Assembly (NCBI GenBank): GCA_020041925.1
Contig: CP083409.1
Source of the DNA: Faucicola osloensis_D
Lineage (GTDB): Bacteria > Pseudomonadota > Gammaproteobacteria > Pseudomonadales > Moraxellaceae
Length of the DNA: 64,000 nt
Strand: one strand, 5' to 3'
Shown: positions 17,584 through 26,491 of the stretch, one piece after another
Numbering within the stretch: the stretch's first letter is position 1
Layout: the number at the start of each line of letters is the position of its first letter
Made by a program: the position numbers and the translations under genes
The notes under the pieces: generated by a model
Database searches by the model: none
What the model was told of the DNA's origin: nothing
The model's input: the letters and a program-made list of their open reading frames with translations, nothing else

Positions 17584-17668
17584 GGTTTAAGGGATTTATG
17601 CTAAGGGATTTGTTCTAAGTGATTTTTTTGAAAGTGATTTGTTTTAAGCAATTTTTTTTAAGTGATTT
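17584..17668. repeat. Six-copy 14-bp degenerate tandem repeat between kdsC and lptC
   Basis: The consensus is GTTTTAAGTGATTT. Copies lie at 17584-17597, 17598-17611, 17612-17625, 17626-17640 (15 bp), 17641-17654 and 17655-17668. Each keeps the core (T)AAG-G/C-GATTT or a close variant. The array fills most of the 164-bp spacer. The unit has no internal dyad and no spacers, so it is not a CRISPR array. Confidence 0.92.
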
Positions 17669-17735
17669 GGCGTATGCGGTTTAGTGTGGTAACGTCCGTT
17701 TTTATCAAATTTTTCGGCAATGTTAGGTGGCAATC

Positions 17736-18308
17736 GTGTCAACAAAAACGCTATTTATTTTAGGCTTATTATTTATTATCGTATCGGCCTATTTTTATGC
17801 GCAAAACGATGCTCGCTTGACCCAAGTGTCACTTAAACCGACCGATATTGATTACCAAGCAGAGCAAATCAAAGCGCTACAAACGACCGAAACAGGTAGT
17901 GTTGGCTATCAGTTAACAGCGGCGCAGGTAACCCATTACCAAAATGCCAATACCGCCGTGATGTCCAAGCCACAGATTGTTATCCGTCCAAAAAACGAGC
18001 GTGAAGTAACCTTGGTGGCTGACCAAGCGCAATTGGATGAAAATAAGCAGATTGCCAAACTGATAGGTAACGTGACCTTAACCAGCGTTCCCCTGATCAC
18101 TCAAAATACCAGTATGTCGAATTTGCCCGTTAAAATGATAGGTAAAAACTTTGTCGGTGATTTGGTCAATAATACAGTAATGACTAATGAACCGCTTACC
18201 TTTATCCAAGGGAATAATCGGTTTGATGCCAAACAATTTAGTGGTGACTTGGCAACGGGTGATTACGGTTTTGGACAAGTGAGTGTGATGATTCAACCTG
18301 CACAGTAG
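17736..18308 (+). CDS. lptC: LPS export ABC transporter periplasmic protein LptC
   Basis: LptC is a bitopic inner-membrane protein that passes LPS from LptB2FG to LptA. An uncleaved N-terminal helix (TLFILGLLFIIVSAYFYA) is followed by an OstA-like beta-jellyroll of about 165 residues. GTG at 17736 is preferred because AGG at 17725-17727 is well spaced; an in-frame GTG at 17727 would add three residues but overlaps that box. Sequence conservation in this family is low, so the assignment leans on topology and on its place between kdsC and lptA. Confidence 0.9.
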   Translation: MSTKTLFILGLLFIIVSAYFYAQNDARLTQVSLKPTDIDYQAEQIKALQTTETGSVGYQLTAAQVTHYQNANTAVMSKPQIVIRPKNEREVTLVADQAQLDENKQIAKLIGNVTLTSVPLITQNTSMSNLPVKMIGKNFVGDLVNNTVMTNEPLTFIQGNNRFDAKQFSGDLATGDYGFGQVSVMIQPAQ

Positions 18309-18461
18309 CCAACCCTATCTCTATGGAGTAGAGTGGCTACTGTTAAGATAGTAATTCAGTTGCGATGTTGACGGGATTTAAGTAAGTATCAAAAATCTTT
18401 AACTTCGGTGCTAATTTAATCTATATTGTTGATTTTAAAATTTTTATATAAAAGGTTTAAC

Positions 18462-19001
18462 ATGATTGTGGTGAAGACTCGACAATTAATAATGGCTGGC
18501 GGTGTGTTGGTTGCTGGCATGCTTGCCGCATCGAACGTGGCAAACGCCTTGCCATCAGACGCCAATGAGCCGATTCGGTTGTTGGCAGACAAAGCGACGT
18601 ACAGTGAGCGCTCTGGGGTGACAAGCTATACAGGCAACGTCACCATCAGCCAAGGCACGCTAAAAATGGCGGCGGATAATTTAACCGTCAATTTGACGCC
18701 GACTCGCGCCATCGAAAGTGCAGTTGCAACAGGGCGTCCTGCCACTATCCAACAAATTGTGACACAAGAGAAGGGTTTGGCTAAAGGTCAGGCGAATCGA
18801 ATTGATTACAATGTCAAAACAGGGCTTGTCACCCTCACGGGTAATGCGCGTTTGACCCAAAATGGCGGTAGTTTTTCTGGCAATGTCATCCATTACAGTC
18901 TAAAAGTGGGTGATATTGAGGCAAAAGCAGGGAATAACCAACGAGTTGAACTGGTATTTCCGCCACAATCAACCAACCGTGTGGGCGTTCGCAATCGCTA
19001 G
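18462..19001 (+). CDS. lptA: LPS transport periplasmic protein LptA
   Basis: LptA polymerises head to tail into the periplasmic bridge that carries LPS to LptD. A signal peptide runs to the ANA site at about residue 29, followed by the OstA domain (IRLLADKATYSE, TYTGNVTISQG-like and LTGNARLTQNG segments). The ATG at 18462 has AAGG 6 nt upstream; the open frame before it is AT-rich and unsupported. The length is 179 residues. It is separated from lptC by 153 bp, more than usual for this operon, so an internal promoter is possible. Confidence 0.93.
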   Translation: MIVVKTRQLIMAGGVLVAGMLAASNVANALPSDANEPIRLLADKATYSERSGVTSYTGNVTISQGTLKMAADNLTVNLTPTRAIESAVATGRPATIQQIVTQEKGLAKGQANRIDYNVKTGLVTLTGNARLTQNGGSFSGNVIHYSLKVGDIEAKAGNNQRVELVFPPQSTNRVGVRNR

Positions 19002-19058
19002 TATTGTTTAACTTGCTTTCGCTTTGTTCATTGCTATTGTTTAGTTCTAGGATTTATT

Positions 19059-19802
19059 ATGTCGCAACCGCAAGCCAACCAGACTCTAATCATGCAGCAC
19101 CTTGCCAAACGCTATGGCAAGCGTTGGGTGGTTAAAGACGTGTCTTTTTCGGTAGAACAAGGACAAGTGGTTGGGTTACTTGGTCCAAATGGGGCGGGCA
19201 AGACTACCAGCTTTTATATGGTCGTTGGTCTGGTCAATATGGACAAAGGGCAAATACAGCTCGGTAATCGGGATTTGTCGGCATTGTCCATGCACGAGCG
19301 CGCCGCATCAGGCATTGGCTACTTACCGCAAGAAGCGTCAATTTTTCGCAAATTAACCGTTGAAGAAAATATTTTATCGATTTTGCAGACTCGCACAGAT
19401 TTGGATAAAGCGGGGCAGCAGCAGCAACTTGAGCAGCTGATTGGGGAATTTAATTTGGGTCATGTGCGCCACTCATTAGGGATGAGCGTTTCTGGCGGTG
19501 AGCGCAGACGCTGTGAAATTGCCCGCAGCCTTGCCTCAAATCCCAAGTTTATTTTGCTTGACGAGCCTTTTGCGGGAGTCGACCCGATTTCGGTAGGCGA
19601 TATCAAAGAGGTGATTATTAAGCTCAAACAGCGCGGCATCGGCGTGCTCATCACCGATCACAACGTGCGTGAGACTTTGGCTATCTGTGAACATGCCTAT
19701 ATTGTCAGTGAAGGACAAATTATTGCGGCAGGTACGCCAGAGCATATCTTAGACAATGAGTTGGTACGTAAGGTCTACTTGGGTGAAAACTTCATGGTCT
19801 AG
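19059..19802 (+). CDS. lptB: LPS export ABC transporter ATP-binding protein LptB
   Basis: LptB is the ATPase that powers LPS extraction with LptF and LptG. The Walker A motif GPNGAGKTT (42-50), signature SGGERRRCEIAR, Walker B FILLDEPFAGVDP and the switch histidine in ITDHNVRE are all intact. The length of 247 residues is normal. It is the last gene of the Kdo/Lpt cluster. lptF and lptG are elsewhere, as in most gammaproteobacteria. Confidence 0.97.
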   Translation: MSQPQANQTLIMQHLAKRYGKRWVVKDVSFSVEQGQVVGLLGPNGAGKTTSFYMVVGLVNMDKGQIQLGNRDLSALSMHERAASGIGYLPQEASIFRKLTVEENILSILQTRTDLDKAGQQQQLEQLIGEFNLGHVRHSLGMSVSGGERRRCEIARSLASNPKFILLDEPFAGVDPISVGDIKEVIIKLKQRGIGVLITDHNVRETLAICEHAYIVSEGQIIAAGTPEHILDNELVRKVYLGENFMV

Positions 19803-19840
19803 CAAGCAGGGTTTAGTAAGATTGTTCAAGGCAAAACGTG

Positions 19841-20275
19841 ATGACCACCAAAGCACGCATCTGGCAAGCGATGTTATTTGAGACAATCGCCATACTGCTA
19901 TCACTAGGCTGGGTAAAATTACTCAGCTTTTTTGGCTTTACGGGTAGTGAATCACAGCATAACTCAAGTATATTGGCGCTGCTGATTGGCATTTCGCTCA
20001 TCGCCATGATTTGGACATTTATTTATAACTTACTGTTTGATAAATTTTTTACCGGTGAAAAACTGGCTCGTCCGATATGGCTACGGGTACTGCATATAGT
20101 GGGGTTTGAAGGTGGCTTGTTGGGCTTTACCTTACCACTGGTCATGTGGGTGATGAATATTGGACTGTGGCAGGCGTTTATGCTCGATATTTCGTTGACC
20201 TTACTTATTTTGGTGTATGGGTTTATTTTTTACTGGATTTATGACCTAGTCGCCCATAAATATAGTCGCAAATAA
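19841..20275 (+). CDS. PACE-family efflux transporter (AceI-like)
   Basis: This is a small inner-membrane protein of 144 residues with four hydrophobic helices arranged as two tandem bacterial transmembrane pair domains. Glu14 in the first helix (MLFETIAIL) matches the conserved glutamate needed for proton-coupled export in Acinetobacter AceI. The VGFEGGLLGFTLP segment in helix 3 and the DISLTLLILVYGFIF segment in helix 4 are family hallmarks. Known members export chlorhexidine, acriflavine or short diamines. The ATG at 19841 is preferred over the GTG at 19838. It lies 38 bp after lptB and may be read from the same transcript. Confidence 0.88.
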   Translation: MTTKARIWQAMLFETIAILLSLGWVKLLSFFGFTGSESQHNSSILALLIGISLIAMIWTFIYNLLFDKFFTGEKLARPIWLRVLHIVGFEGGLLGFTLPLVMWVMNIGLWQAFMLDISLTLLILVYGFIFYWIYDLVAHKYSRK

Positions 20276-20390
20276 CAGCAATCTTGCGTGTCAAAACTGG
20301 TGTGTCAAACATAGCTCGCTATCGCTAATTTCATCGCATTAATTTTATTGCATAGTTTATCCCTCTCACCACCAACAATACGCTTTAAGT

Positions 20391-20424
20391 TTCTTTATTT
20401 TTAAATTTTCTTTATTTTTAAATT
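20391..20424. repeat. Perfect 17-bp tandem duplication upstream of radA
   Basis: TTCTTTATTTTTAAATT is present at 20391-20407 and again at 20408-20424; a partial third copy may follow. It lies about 20 bp before the radA start codon. Confidence 0.92.
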
Positions 20425-20445
20425 TTTCTTTGCAAATTGGACGCT

Positions 20446-21843
20446 ATGGCAAAATCAAAATCATCCTACGTGTGTCAACAATGTGGCGCAAACTTCGGTA
20501 AATGGTCGGGACAGTGTGCCGAATGTGGCGCATGGAATAGCCTTGTCGAAGCGCCGATGGTCAGCATGCCACATCATAAACCTGTCACCAAAAAAGCTAG
20601 CAACTACGCGGGCGAACAATCGAGCGTCATGCCACTTAATGCTGTGCCTATGTCACTCGATACTAGGCTACCAACGGGTGTTGGTGAATTTGATCGGGTG
20701 TTAGGCGGTGGCTTAGTAGCAGGTTCTGTGGTGCTGATTGGGGGTGATCCTGGTATTGGCAAATCCACTATTTTGCTACAGACGGCGATTCACATGGCAG
20801 AAAATCACAGTCTAGCCGGCAGTGCGCTGTACATTACGGGTGAAGAATCGTTGTCACAGGTGGCGATGCGGGCTAGTCGTTTGGGGCTACCCAATAACAA
20901 TTTAAAAGTATTGGCAGAGACCAATGTTGAAATAATCTGCCAAGCCCTAACCCAAGAGCAACCAGTCGTCGCTATCATTGACTCCATTCAGACTTTGTTT
21001 ACCGAAGCCATCCAATCCGCGCCAGGCGGTGTCAGTCAAATCCGTGAGTCAGCGGCGATTCTGACGCGCTATGCCAAGCAAACGGGTACAGCGTTATTTT
21101 TGGTCGGGCATGTGACCAAAGAAGGGGCGCTGGCAGGCCCTCGCGTGCTAGAACATATGGTAGATGCGGTACTGTATTTTGAAGGGCAATCGGACAGCCG
21201 TTTTCGAATGATTCGTGCGGTGAAAAATCGTTTTGGTGCCGTCAACGAGCTGGGCATTTTTGCCATGACGGATGCAGGGCTCAAAGAAGTGGCGAATCCA
21301 TCGGCGATATTTTTAAGTCGCTATGATAAACCGATTGCAGGCTCAGTGGTCATGGTTAGCCGTGAAGGTACCAGACCACTACTGGTTGAAGTACAAGCGC
21401 TGGTGGATGAATCGCAAGGACAACCTAGGCGCATGGCACTAGGTTTAGATTATCAGCGCTTAGCCATGTTGCTGGCAGTGATGCACCGTCATGGCGGTAT
21501 CCAAACCAATGGGCAAGATGTGTATGTCAATGTGGTAGGCGGGGTCAAGGTGCTTGAAACAGGCTCAGATTTGGCGGTTTTATTGGCCTGTGCGTCTAGT
21601 ATCAAGGAAAAGCCTTTGCCTTATACCCTAGCGGTATTTGGTGAAGTGGGCTTGTCGGGTGAAATCAGACCGGTGCCCAATGGTCAAGAGCGTCTAAAAG
21701 AAGCGGTGAAACATGGCTTTACCCATGCGATTGTACCCAAAGCCAATGCCCCAAAAACGCAATTAGAGCAATATCAAGGCCTCAAAATTATCGCGGTTGA
21801 GCGACTAGATGATGCGATTGATAGCGCCTTTAATTATCTATAA
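20446..21843 (+). CDS. radA: DNA repair protein RadA
   Basis: RadA (Sms) is a RecA-like helicase that drives branch migration of recombination intermediates. An N-terminal C4 zinc finger (Cys10, Cys13, Cys24, Cys27) is followed by Walker A GGDPGIGKST (99-108), the RadA-specific KNRFG motif, and a Lon-protease-like C-terminal domain ending in LSGEIRPV and RLKEAVKHGF segments. The length of 465 residues is normal. The ATG at 20446 is used; an upstream TTG would add three residues. Confidence 0.97.
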   Translation: MAKSKSSYVCQQCGANFGKWSGQCAECGAWNSLVEAPMVSMPHHKPVTKKASNYAGEQSSVMPLNAVPMSLDTRLPTGVGEFDRVLGGGLVAGSVVLIGGDPGIGKSTILLQTAIHMAENHSLAGSALYITGEESLSQVAMRASRLGLPNNNLKVLAETNVEIICQALTQEQPVVAIIDSIQTLFTEAIQSAPGGVSQIRESAAILTRYAKQTGTALFLVGHVTKEGALAGPRVLEHMVDAVLYFEGQSDSRFRMIRAVKNRFGAVNELGIFAMTDAGLKEVANPSAIFLSRYDKPIAGSVVMVSREGTRPLLVEVQALVDESQGQPRRMALGLDYQRLAMLLAVMHRHGGIQTNGQDVYVNVVGGVKVLETGSDLAVLLACASSIKEKPLPYTLAVFGEVGLSGEIRPVPNGQERLKEAVKHGFTHAIVPKANAPKTQLEQYQGLKIIAVERLDDAIDSAFNYL

Positions 21844-21873
21844 ATAAAGGAATCATCTATAAATAAAAGACAT
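21836..21873. repeat. 19-bp imperfect duplication across the radA stop codon
   Basis: ATCTATAAATAAA occurs at 21836-21848 and 21855-21867, a 19-bp period with 15 of 19 matches. The first copy contains the last radA codons and its TAA (21841-21843). Confidence 0.8.
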
Positions 21874-21907
21874 AAAAAAAGCTGAAAAGTAACATTTCAG
21901 CTTTTTT
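21874..21907. terminator. Bidirectional terminator between radA and a convergent gene
   Basis: AAAAAAAGCTGAAA pairs with TTTCAGCTTTTTT around a 7-nt loop. T runs on both strands suit it to both radA and the convergent 110-residue gene. Confidence 0.88.
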
Positions 21908-21920
21908 ATGATTGACTTTT

Positions 21921-22253
21921 TTATTCTGCATCAGCCGCAAAATTAAAGTATTTAGATTGGCTGGAAACGATTTTTTCAACCGCTTCAATCACTTCATCCA
22001 CCACATCATCATACACCCCATAGTGAAGCTCATTGCGAAACGAGGTAAACGGACTTTTACGTAGACCTGAACGCACTTCGGTGATACCACTTTTATGGTA
22101 AATAAAATCGACTTTACCATTGGTGTTTAGTACACAGCTTAACCGTCCATCTTTTACCATCATATCCACGCGCTCGGGCATAAAGATGTATTCATTGACA
22201 TTTAGCGTTTTGTCTTCGACAGCTTTCGTAACAAGTGATTTTAAATCAAACAT
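21921..22253 (-). CDS. Conserved hypothetical protein, 110 residues
   Basis: The function is not recognised. The sequence is soluble, acidic and free of signal peptide or membrane helix. It has a beta-rich middle (LSCVLNTNGKVDFIYHKSG) and a helical end (DDVVDEVIEAVEKIV). It has good coding character, an AAAGGA-like box in front of the ATG at 22253 and a terminator behind it, so it is probably real and transcribed alone. Its place between radA and the ABC importer gives no functional hint. Confidence 0.65.
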   Translation of the reverse strand: MFDLKSLVTKAVEDKTLNVNEYIFMPERVDMMVKDGRLSCVLNTNGKVDFIYHKSGITEVRSGLRKSPFTSFRNELHYGVYDDVVDEVIEAVEKIVSSQSKYFNFAADAE

Positions 22254-22363
22254 AGTGACCTCAAAGGATATTGTTTTTTATAATTAAAATTGAGAAAAAT
22301 AGCAGTATTGTCACTGCTTGCTTATCCAGTGTTATTATGAAGAATTAATTTATCACTGTGTGT

Positions 22364-22394
22364 AAAAAAATGGATAACTTATGTTATCCATTTT
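22364..22394 (-). terminator. Terminator of the ABC importer operon
   Basis: AAAATGGATAAC pairs with GTTATCCATTTT around a 4-nt loop. On the minus strand it ends in seven T residues (plus-strand A run at 22364-22370). It lies about 60 bp after the ATPase stop codon. Confidence 0.85.
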
Positions 22395-22452
22395 CATCTT
22401 GTTAAGCGCTAGCGTTTATTTAACCCAGCGTATTTAATTGAGCCTAGTTAAT

Positions 22453-23247
22453 TTAGCTTAAAATTAAGCTATCATCTTCTACCACTTCGCCACGGGTGCG
22501 TTCAAACATATTGAGTAAATCATGAACAGTCATGCCTTTGCGTTCATCGCCTGATACGTCTAGTACCACTTGTCCTTGGTGTAGCATGACGGTGCGTGTG
22601 CCGTGATTGAGCGCTTGCTGCATGGAGTGAGTGACCATCATGGTGGTGAGATTGTTCTCTTGGACGATTTTATCGGTCAGTTGCAAGACGAAAGCGGCGG
22701 TTTTTGGGTCAAGGGCAGCCGTGTGTTCATCGAGTAGTAAAATTTTTGACGGCTGCAGAGACGCCATTAATAGGCTAACTGCTTGGCGTTGCCCGCCTGA
22801 TAATAAACCCATACGGTCAGTGAGTCGATTCTCTAACCCTAATTTTAAAATCGCCAGTTTTTCACGGAAAATTTCACGGTTTTTGTGATTCAATGCGCCT
22901 TTTAAAAAACGCGATTCGCCACGCTTGTAAGCAAGTGCCATGTTTTCTTCAATGGTTAAGGCTTCACAAGTACCTGCCATTGGGTCTTGGAAAACGCGTG
23001 CTACCCAGTGTGCCCGTTGGTGGGCAGATTTTTTGGTGACGTCAATATTGTTTAAGGTAATTTTGCCGCTATCGACCCGAATCGTGCCAGCAACGGCATT
23101 TAAAAACGTCGACTTACCTGCGCCGTTGGTACCAATGACCGTGACAAATTCACCCGCCTCAATACGCAGGCTGATACCACGTAAGGCAGGATTTTCGATG
23201 GGCGTACCAGGATTGAAGGTCAATCGTAGGTTGTCTGCGTTCATCAT
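22453..23247 (-). CDS. ABC importer ATP-binding protein (TrpZ-type)
   Basis: This is the energising subunit of the adjacent importer. It has Walker A GTNGAGKST (39-47), signature LSGGQRQAVSLL, and Walker B KILLLDEHTAALDP, where histidine stands in for the usual proline. The switch histidine is in VTHSM. The length of 264 residues is normal. AGGA precedes the tandem ATG codons. Order and family match the three-gene importers with an ABC_sub_bind lipoprotein that have been linked to aromatic amino acids in other bacteria; the substrate here is unproven. Confidence 0.9.
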   Translation of the reverse strand: MMNADNLRLTFNPGTPIENPALRGISLRIEAGEFVTVIGTNGAGKSTFLNAVAGTIRVDSGKITLNNIDVTKKSAHQRAHWVARVFQDPMAGTCEALTIEENMALAYKRGESRFLKGALNHKNREIFREKLAILKLGLENRLTDRMGLLSGGQRQAVSLLMASLQPSKILLLDEHTAALDPKTAAFVLQLTDKIVQENNLTTMMVTHSMQQALNHGTRTVMLHQGQVVLDVSGDERKGMTVHDLLNMFERTRGEVVEDDSLILS

Positions 23248-23319
23248 AAGGCATTGTCCTTTTACTTTACTTTATAAGTTGTTAAGTGCCAAAGTTAAAA
23301 TCAACTCTTTGATACCAAG

Positions 23320-24225
23320 TTAAGCGGCATGCTTATGGCGATTGCTTAAAATTTTTGATTTAATTTTTGGTAGGATTAAAGCAATCACCACCAGTAGTGC
23401 GGTGACTAAGTTAACATCTTGAGGACCAAAACCAATCGCACGTAAGGTATCATTTGACAACGCAATTTGGATAAAGAATTTATAAAGAATCGCCCCGACA
23501 ATAGCAGATAGGGTAATCCACAGCATTTTTTTGGCCGGGATGATGGTTTCACCAATGATAACGGCAGCAAGACCAATCACAATGGTACCAACACCAATGG
23601 AAATATCGGCACCCCCTTGGGTTTGCACAAAAATCGCACCAGCAAGCGCAATCAGCCCGTTAGAAATCGCCATACCTAACAAAATGCTACGAGAGGTAGC
23701 AATCCCTTGTGCTTGTGACATTCTAAGGTTAGAGCCAGTTGCTCGCATCGCCAAGCCCATCTCAGTGCTAAAGAACCAATCTAAGAAAAACTTGGCAGCA
23801 ATCACCACACCACCAATCACCACACAGCGCATCCAATAGCCGTTACTATCGGTCACCAGTTCGCCAAATATCGTTGGCTCACCAAGCAATGCCAAGTTTG
23901 GCGCTTGCATAATACGTAAATTGACGGCATACAGCGCGACCATCACCAAAATACTGGATAGTAACTGTAAAATACCAAGTTTGACATGTAGCCAAGCCGT
24001 TACCAAACCTGCAACACCGCCAGCAAGCATACCAAAGATACAAGCCAGCCAAGGGTTGACATCCGCGATGATTGCCACACCCGCGACAGCACCGCCTAAG
24101 GGAAAACTACCATCTGCGGTCAAATCTGGAAAATCTAACACCCGAAATGAAATGTATACGCCCAAAGCCACTAACGCATAGATTAGACCACTTTCTAGGG
24201 CACCGAATAAAGCAAGTAACGACAT
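23320..24225 (-). CDS. ABC importer permease (BPD_transp_2 family, TrpY-type)
   Basis: This is a hydrophobic protein of 301 residues with about eight to nine membrane helices and the DLTADGSFPLGGAVA segment typical of this permease branch, which is related to branched-chain amino acid and sugar permeases. A lysine-rich tail ends the protein. It lies between the binding-protein gene (180 bp upstream) and the ATPase gene (72 bp downstream) on the same strand. The long gap before it contains stem-loops, which may set its expression below that of the binding protein. Confidence 0.88.
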   Translation of the reverse strand: MSLLALFGALESGLIYALVALGVYISFRVLDFPDLTADGSFPLGGAVAGVAIIADVNPWLACIFGMLAGGVAGLVTAWLHVKLGILQLLSSILVMVALYAVNLRIMQAPNLALLGEPTIFGELVTDSNGYWMRCVVIGGVVIAAKFFLDWFFSTEMGLAMRATGSNLRMSQAQGIATSRSILLGMAISNGLIALAGAIFVQTQGGADISIGVGTIVIGLAAVIIGETIIPAKKMLWITLSAIVGAILYKFFIQIALSNDTLRAIGFGPQDVNLVTALLVVIALILPKIKSKILSNRHKHAA

Positions 24226-24252
24226 AACTGTTCACACAAAAAAGTAAAGACC

Positions 24253-24355
24253 GCTTGTTAATTCAACAAGCAGTCAGGTGTTAAGGTAAACCAAGTGGCA
24301 TTAAGCGTAATGCGACTAAAGTACAAATACGCGCTTTGAAACTTTAGTTGCCACT
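24253..24355 (-). promoter_or_regulatory. Stem-loops between binding-protein and permease genes
   Basis: A perfect stem GCTTGTT/AACAAGC with a 5-nt loop lies at 24253-24271. A larger imperfect stem-loop lies at 24294-24355, built from GCGACTAAAGT (24312-24322) and ACTTTAGTTGC (24341-24351), with outer arms AGTGGCA and TGCCACT. They fill the 180-bp spacer. Such structures often stabilise the upstream mRNA or reduce read-through. Confidence 0.65.
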
Positions 24356-24405
24356 GGGAAATTAAATTTGCAATCACATTAAAACAGCTAAAACTAACGA
24401 ATGAT

Positions 24406-25473
24406 TTATTGTTTAGCTTTTGGCGCAGGTTCTACTTGGGCTGCCTGACTAACCAAATCTTGTGGCAGCGTAATACCAACTTCTTGCGCGTGTTTTGGGC
24501 TAAGGTATAAATCAAGCTTATTCATAGTGATAGGCTTGATGGTACCTGGTTTTTCGCCTTTTAGGACGCGTCCAACGATTTTACCTGTTTCGATGCCTAA
24601 GTCTTTGTAGTTGATACCCATCGCCGCGACTGCACCACGGGCAACGGAGTCAGTATCGGATGCCACTAGAGGGACTTTGATTTCTTTAGCCGCTTGGTAA
24701 AGTGACTCATAAGCGGATACCACGTTGTTGTCAAGTGAGGTATAGATGAGCTGAACTTTACCTTGTAGACCACGAGTGGCTTGTGGAATATCGGTAGTGC
24801 GCTGTGCAGGTGCTGCAACGATGCTAATACCCATCGGTTTAAATTTTGTTTCAAGCTCTTTGAGTACCACGGTTGAGTTGACTTCCCCTGGGCTATATAC
24901 ATAGCCGACTGATTTGAGATTTGGTACGACTTTTTTCATCAGCTCAATCTGTGGCTCAAGTGGCAACATATCTGATGCGCCTGTCACGTTGGTGCCAGAG
25001 GCTTCCCAAGATTTTATCAGTTTCGCTTCGACAGGGTCGGTAACCGCAGAGAAAATGACAGGAATTGAGTTGGTCGCTGCAATGACGGATTGCGCCGATG
25101 GGGTAGCAATGGCAACGATGGCATCGGGTTTATCGGCGGCAAATTGTTTGGCAATCTGACCGGCAGTCGCCGTATTGCCTTGGGCTGATTGGAAATTTAC
25201 TTTAAGGTTTTGACCTTCCTTAAAGCCTTCGTTGCCCAGCTCTTCAATCACACCTTGACGAACGGCATCTAATGCTGGGTGCTCAACGATTGCTGTGATA
25301 GCAACAGACTTGGTATCGCCTGATGCAGCTGTCGTTGCGCTCGCTGTGCTTGCAGTACTGGCATCAGCTGTTTTATTGTTAGATTGGCTACAGCCTATCA
25401 GGCTTGCCATACAAATTCCACCTAGCATCATTGCTTTGGTTAAACGAGAAACACCAAATGTAGCGTTCAACAT
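24406..25473 (-). CDS. ABC importer substrate-binding lipoprotein (TrpX-type, ABC_sub_bind)
   Basis: The signal sequence ends in the lipobox LIGC, with Cys28 as the lipidation site, followed by an alanine/threonine/serine-rich linker. The mature domain (VAITAIVEHPALDAVRQG, FKEGQNLKV, NFQSAQGN, AIATPSAQ) is the bilobal ABC_sub_bind fold. The length is 355 residues. GGAG lies 6 nt before the ATG. It heads the three-gene importer operon and is about 60 percent alike by eye to the second binding protein at 26492-27553, which suggests a local duplication. Confidence 0.92.
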   Translation of the reverse strand: MLNATFGVSRLTKAMMLGGICMASLIGCSQSNNKTADASTASTASATTAASGDTKSVAITAIVEHPALDAVRQGVIEELGNEGFKEGQNLKVNFQSAQGNTATAGQIAKQFAADKPDAIVAIATPSAQSVIAATNSIPVIFSAVTDPVEAKLIKSWEASGTNVTGASDMLPLEPQIELMKKVVPNLKSVGYVYSPGEVNSTVVLKELETKFKPMGISIVAAPAQRTTDIPQATRGLQGKVQLIYTSLDNNVVSAYESLYQAAKEIKVPLVASDTDSVARGAVAAMGINYKDLGIETGKIVGRVLKGEKPGTIKPITMNKLDLYLSPKHAQEVGITLPQDLVSQAAQVEPAPKAKQ

Positions 25474-25902
25474 ATATCACTCCAAAAATCCATCCATAGG
25501 GTAACAATTAAATAAAGGGTAAATCTTAAAAAGGAAAATCTTACACTTCAATAACAATATCATACAGCATTGTTAAACATTATTTACATTTTATCAGCTA
25601 ATCTTGCAGTCGCATAGCGTTATATATGTTAGGCAAGTTTGCCAACCATGATTAAAACTTTGGGTTACTAGTTAAAAGGTGTTTTCTGATAAATTCCTAT
25701 AACATAACAATCTGCCTCATTTCGCTAATGTATCATTTTTTAACAATAATTCGCTAAGTTATAAGCTAACTAATAAGTCATAGCGCATTGTTTTCAAGTA
25801 GAAAGAAAATTACCACAGCATTGTCATATTAAGTTACATTTTAATTTCATAATATAGCTTCATACTAAATTACTTATCCAACACAGATAAAGGTGTATGA
25901 CA
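25474..25902. other. Divergent spacer upstream of the binding-protein gene
   Basis: This 429-bp AT-rich region separates the importer operon (-) from the secreted basic protein gene (+). It should hold both promoters, but no convincing -35/-10 pair was found on either strand. No supported frame or RNA gene was seen. Confidence 0.45.
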
Positions 25903-26412
25903 ATGAAAAAATCGACGTTATTAACTAGCTTATTTTTAGTGGGCTCATTCATGGCTTCACCCGCTGTTTTTGCAGATCCTGGTCATGGTAAAGGTCAAGA
26001 CAAACAAGCTAGAAATTGGACACAGCAACAGAAACACTATAACTATGACCGCAAAGAAAACCAACGCTACAACACAAACCATGATAGAGACCGCGACAGA
26101 GGCGATAATCGATACTATGATAGTCGCAGTGGTCGCTACCTAACCCACGATCAGTATCGCCAATTGCCCCCAGGTCTGCAAAAAAATGTCGCACGTGGTA
26201 AAGCGGTACCACCAGGCTGGGCAAAAAAACTAGATAGTCGTTATTACAGCGTCAAGCGATATAATGACCGTAATGTCTATGTGTTAAATAACAATGCTTA
26301 TCGCCAAGCAAAAGTTATCAGTCGCCCGCGTCCAGGTGAAGTGCGCCTACGTGTTGACAACCGCGTACTTGATGTGCTTGAAGCGACACGTGTTATTTTA
26401 AATGTGCTTTAA
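25903..26412 (+). CDS. Secreted basic protein, RcnB/CigR-like
   Basis: A signal peptide ends at VFA-DPG (about residue 24). The mature part is rich in H, R, D, N and Y (a DRDRDRGDNRYYD stretch). It is followed by the motif LPPGLQKNVARGKAVPPGW and a short beta-rich end with YYSVKRY and VYVLNN. This pattern is seen in periplasmic RcnB/CigR-like proteins, whose roles (metal homeostasis, virulence modulation) differ between members. ATG 25903 is preferred over ATG 25897 because AAAGG is better spaced (9 nt). It is monocistronic, with a terminator behind it. Confidence 0.75.
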   Translation: MKKSTLLTSLFLVGSFMASPAVFADPGHGKGQDKQARNWTQQQKHYNYDRKENQRYNTNHDRDRDRGDNRYYDSRSGRYLTHDQYRQLPPGLQKNVARGKAVPPGWAKKLDSRYYSVKRYNDRNVYVLNNNAYRQAKVISRPRPGEVRLRVDNRVLDVLEATRVILNVL

Positions 26413-26443
26413 ATAACGCATCATTTTACTGCCCAGTTTGAAC

Positions 26444-26474
26444 AACCCGTCTACTTAGTTAGGCGGGTTTTTTC
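26444..26474 (+). terminator. Terminator after the RcnB/CigR-like gene
   Basis: AACCCGTCTA pairs with TAGGCGGGTT (one G-T pair), followed by six T residues. It separates this gene from the convergent second binding-protein gene. Confidence 0.88.
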
Positions 26475-26491
26475 TTATTTACCCATAGCAA

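Noticed and set aside
17584..17668. Possible CRISPR-like array
   Set aside because: Units are contiguous with no unique spacers, are only 14 bp, and have no cas gene nearby.
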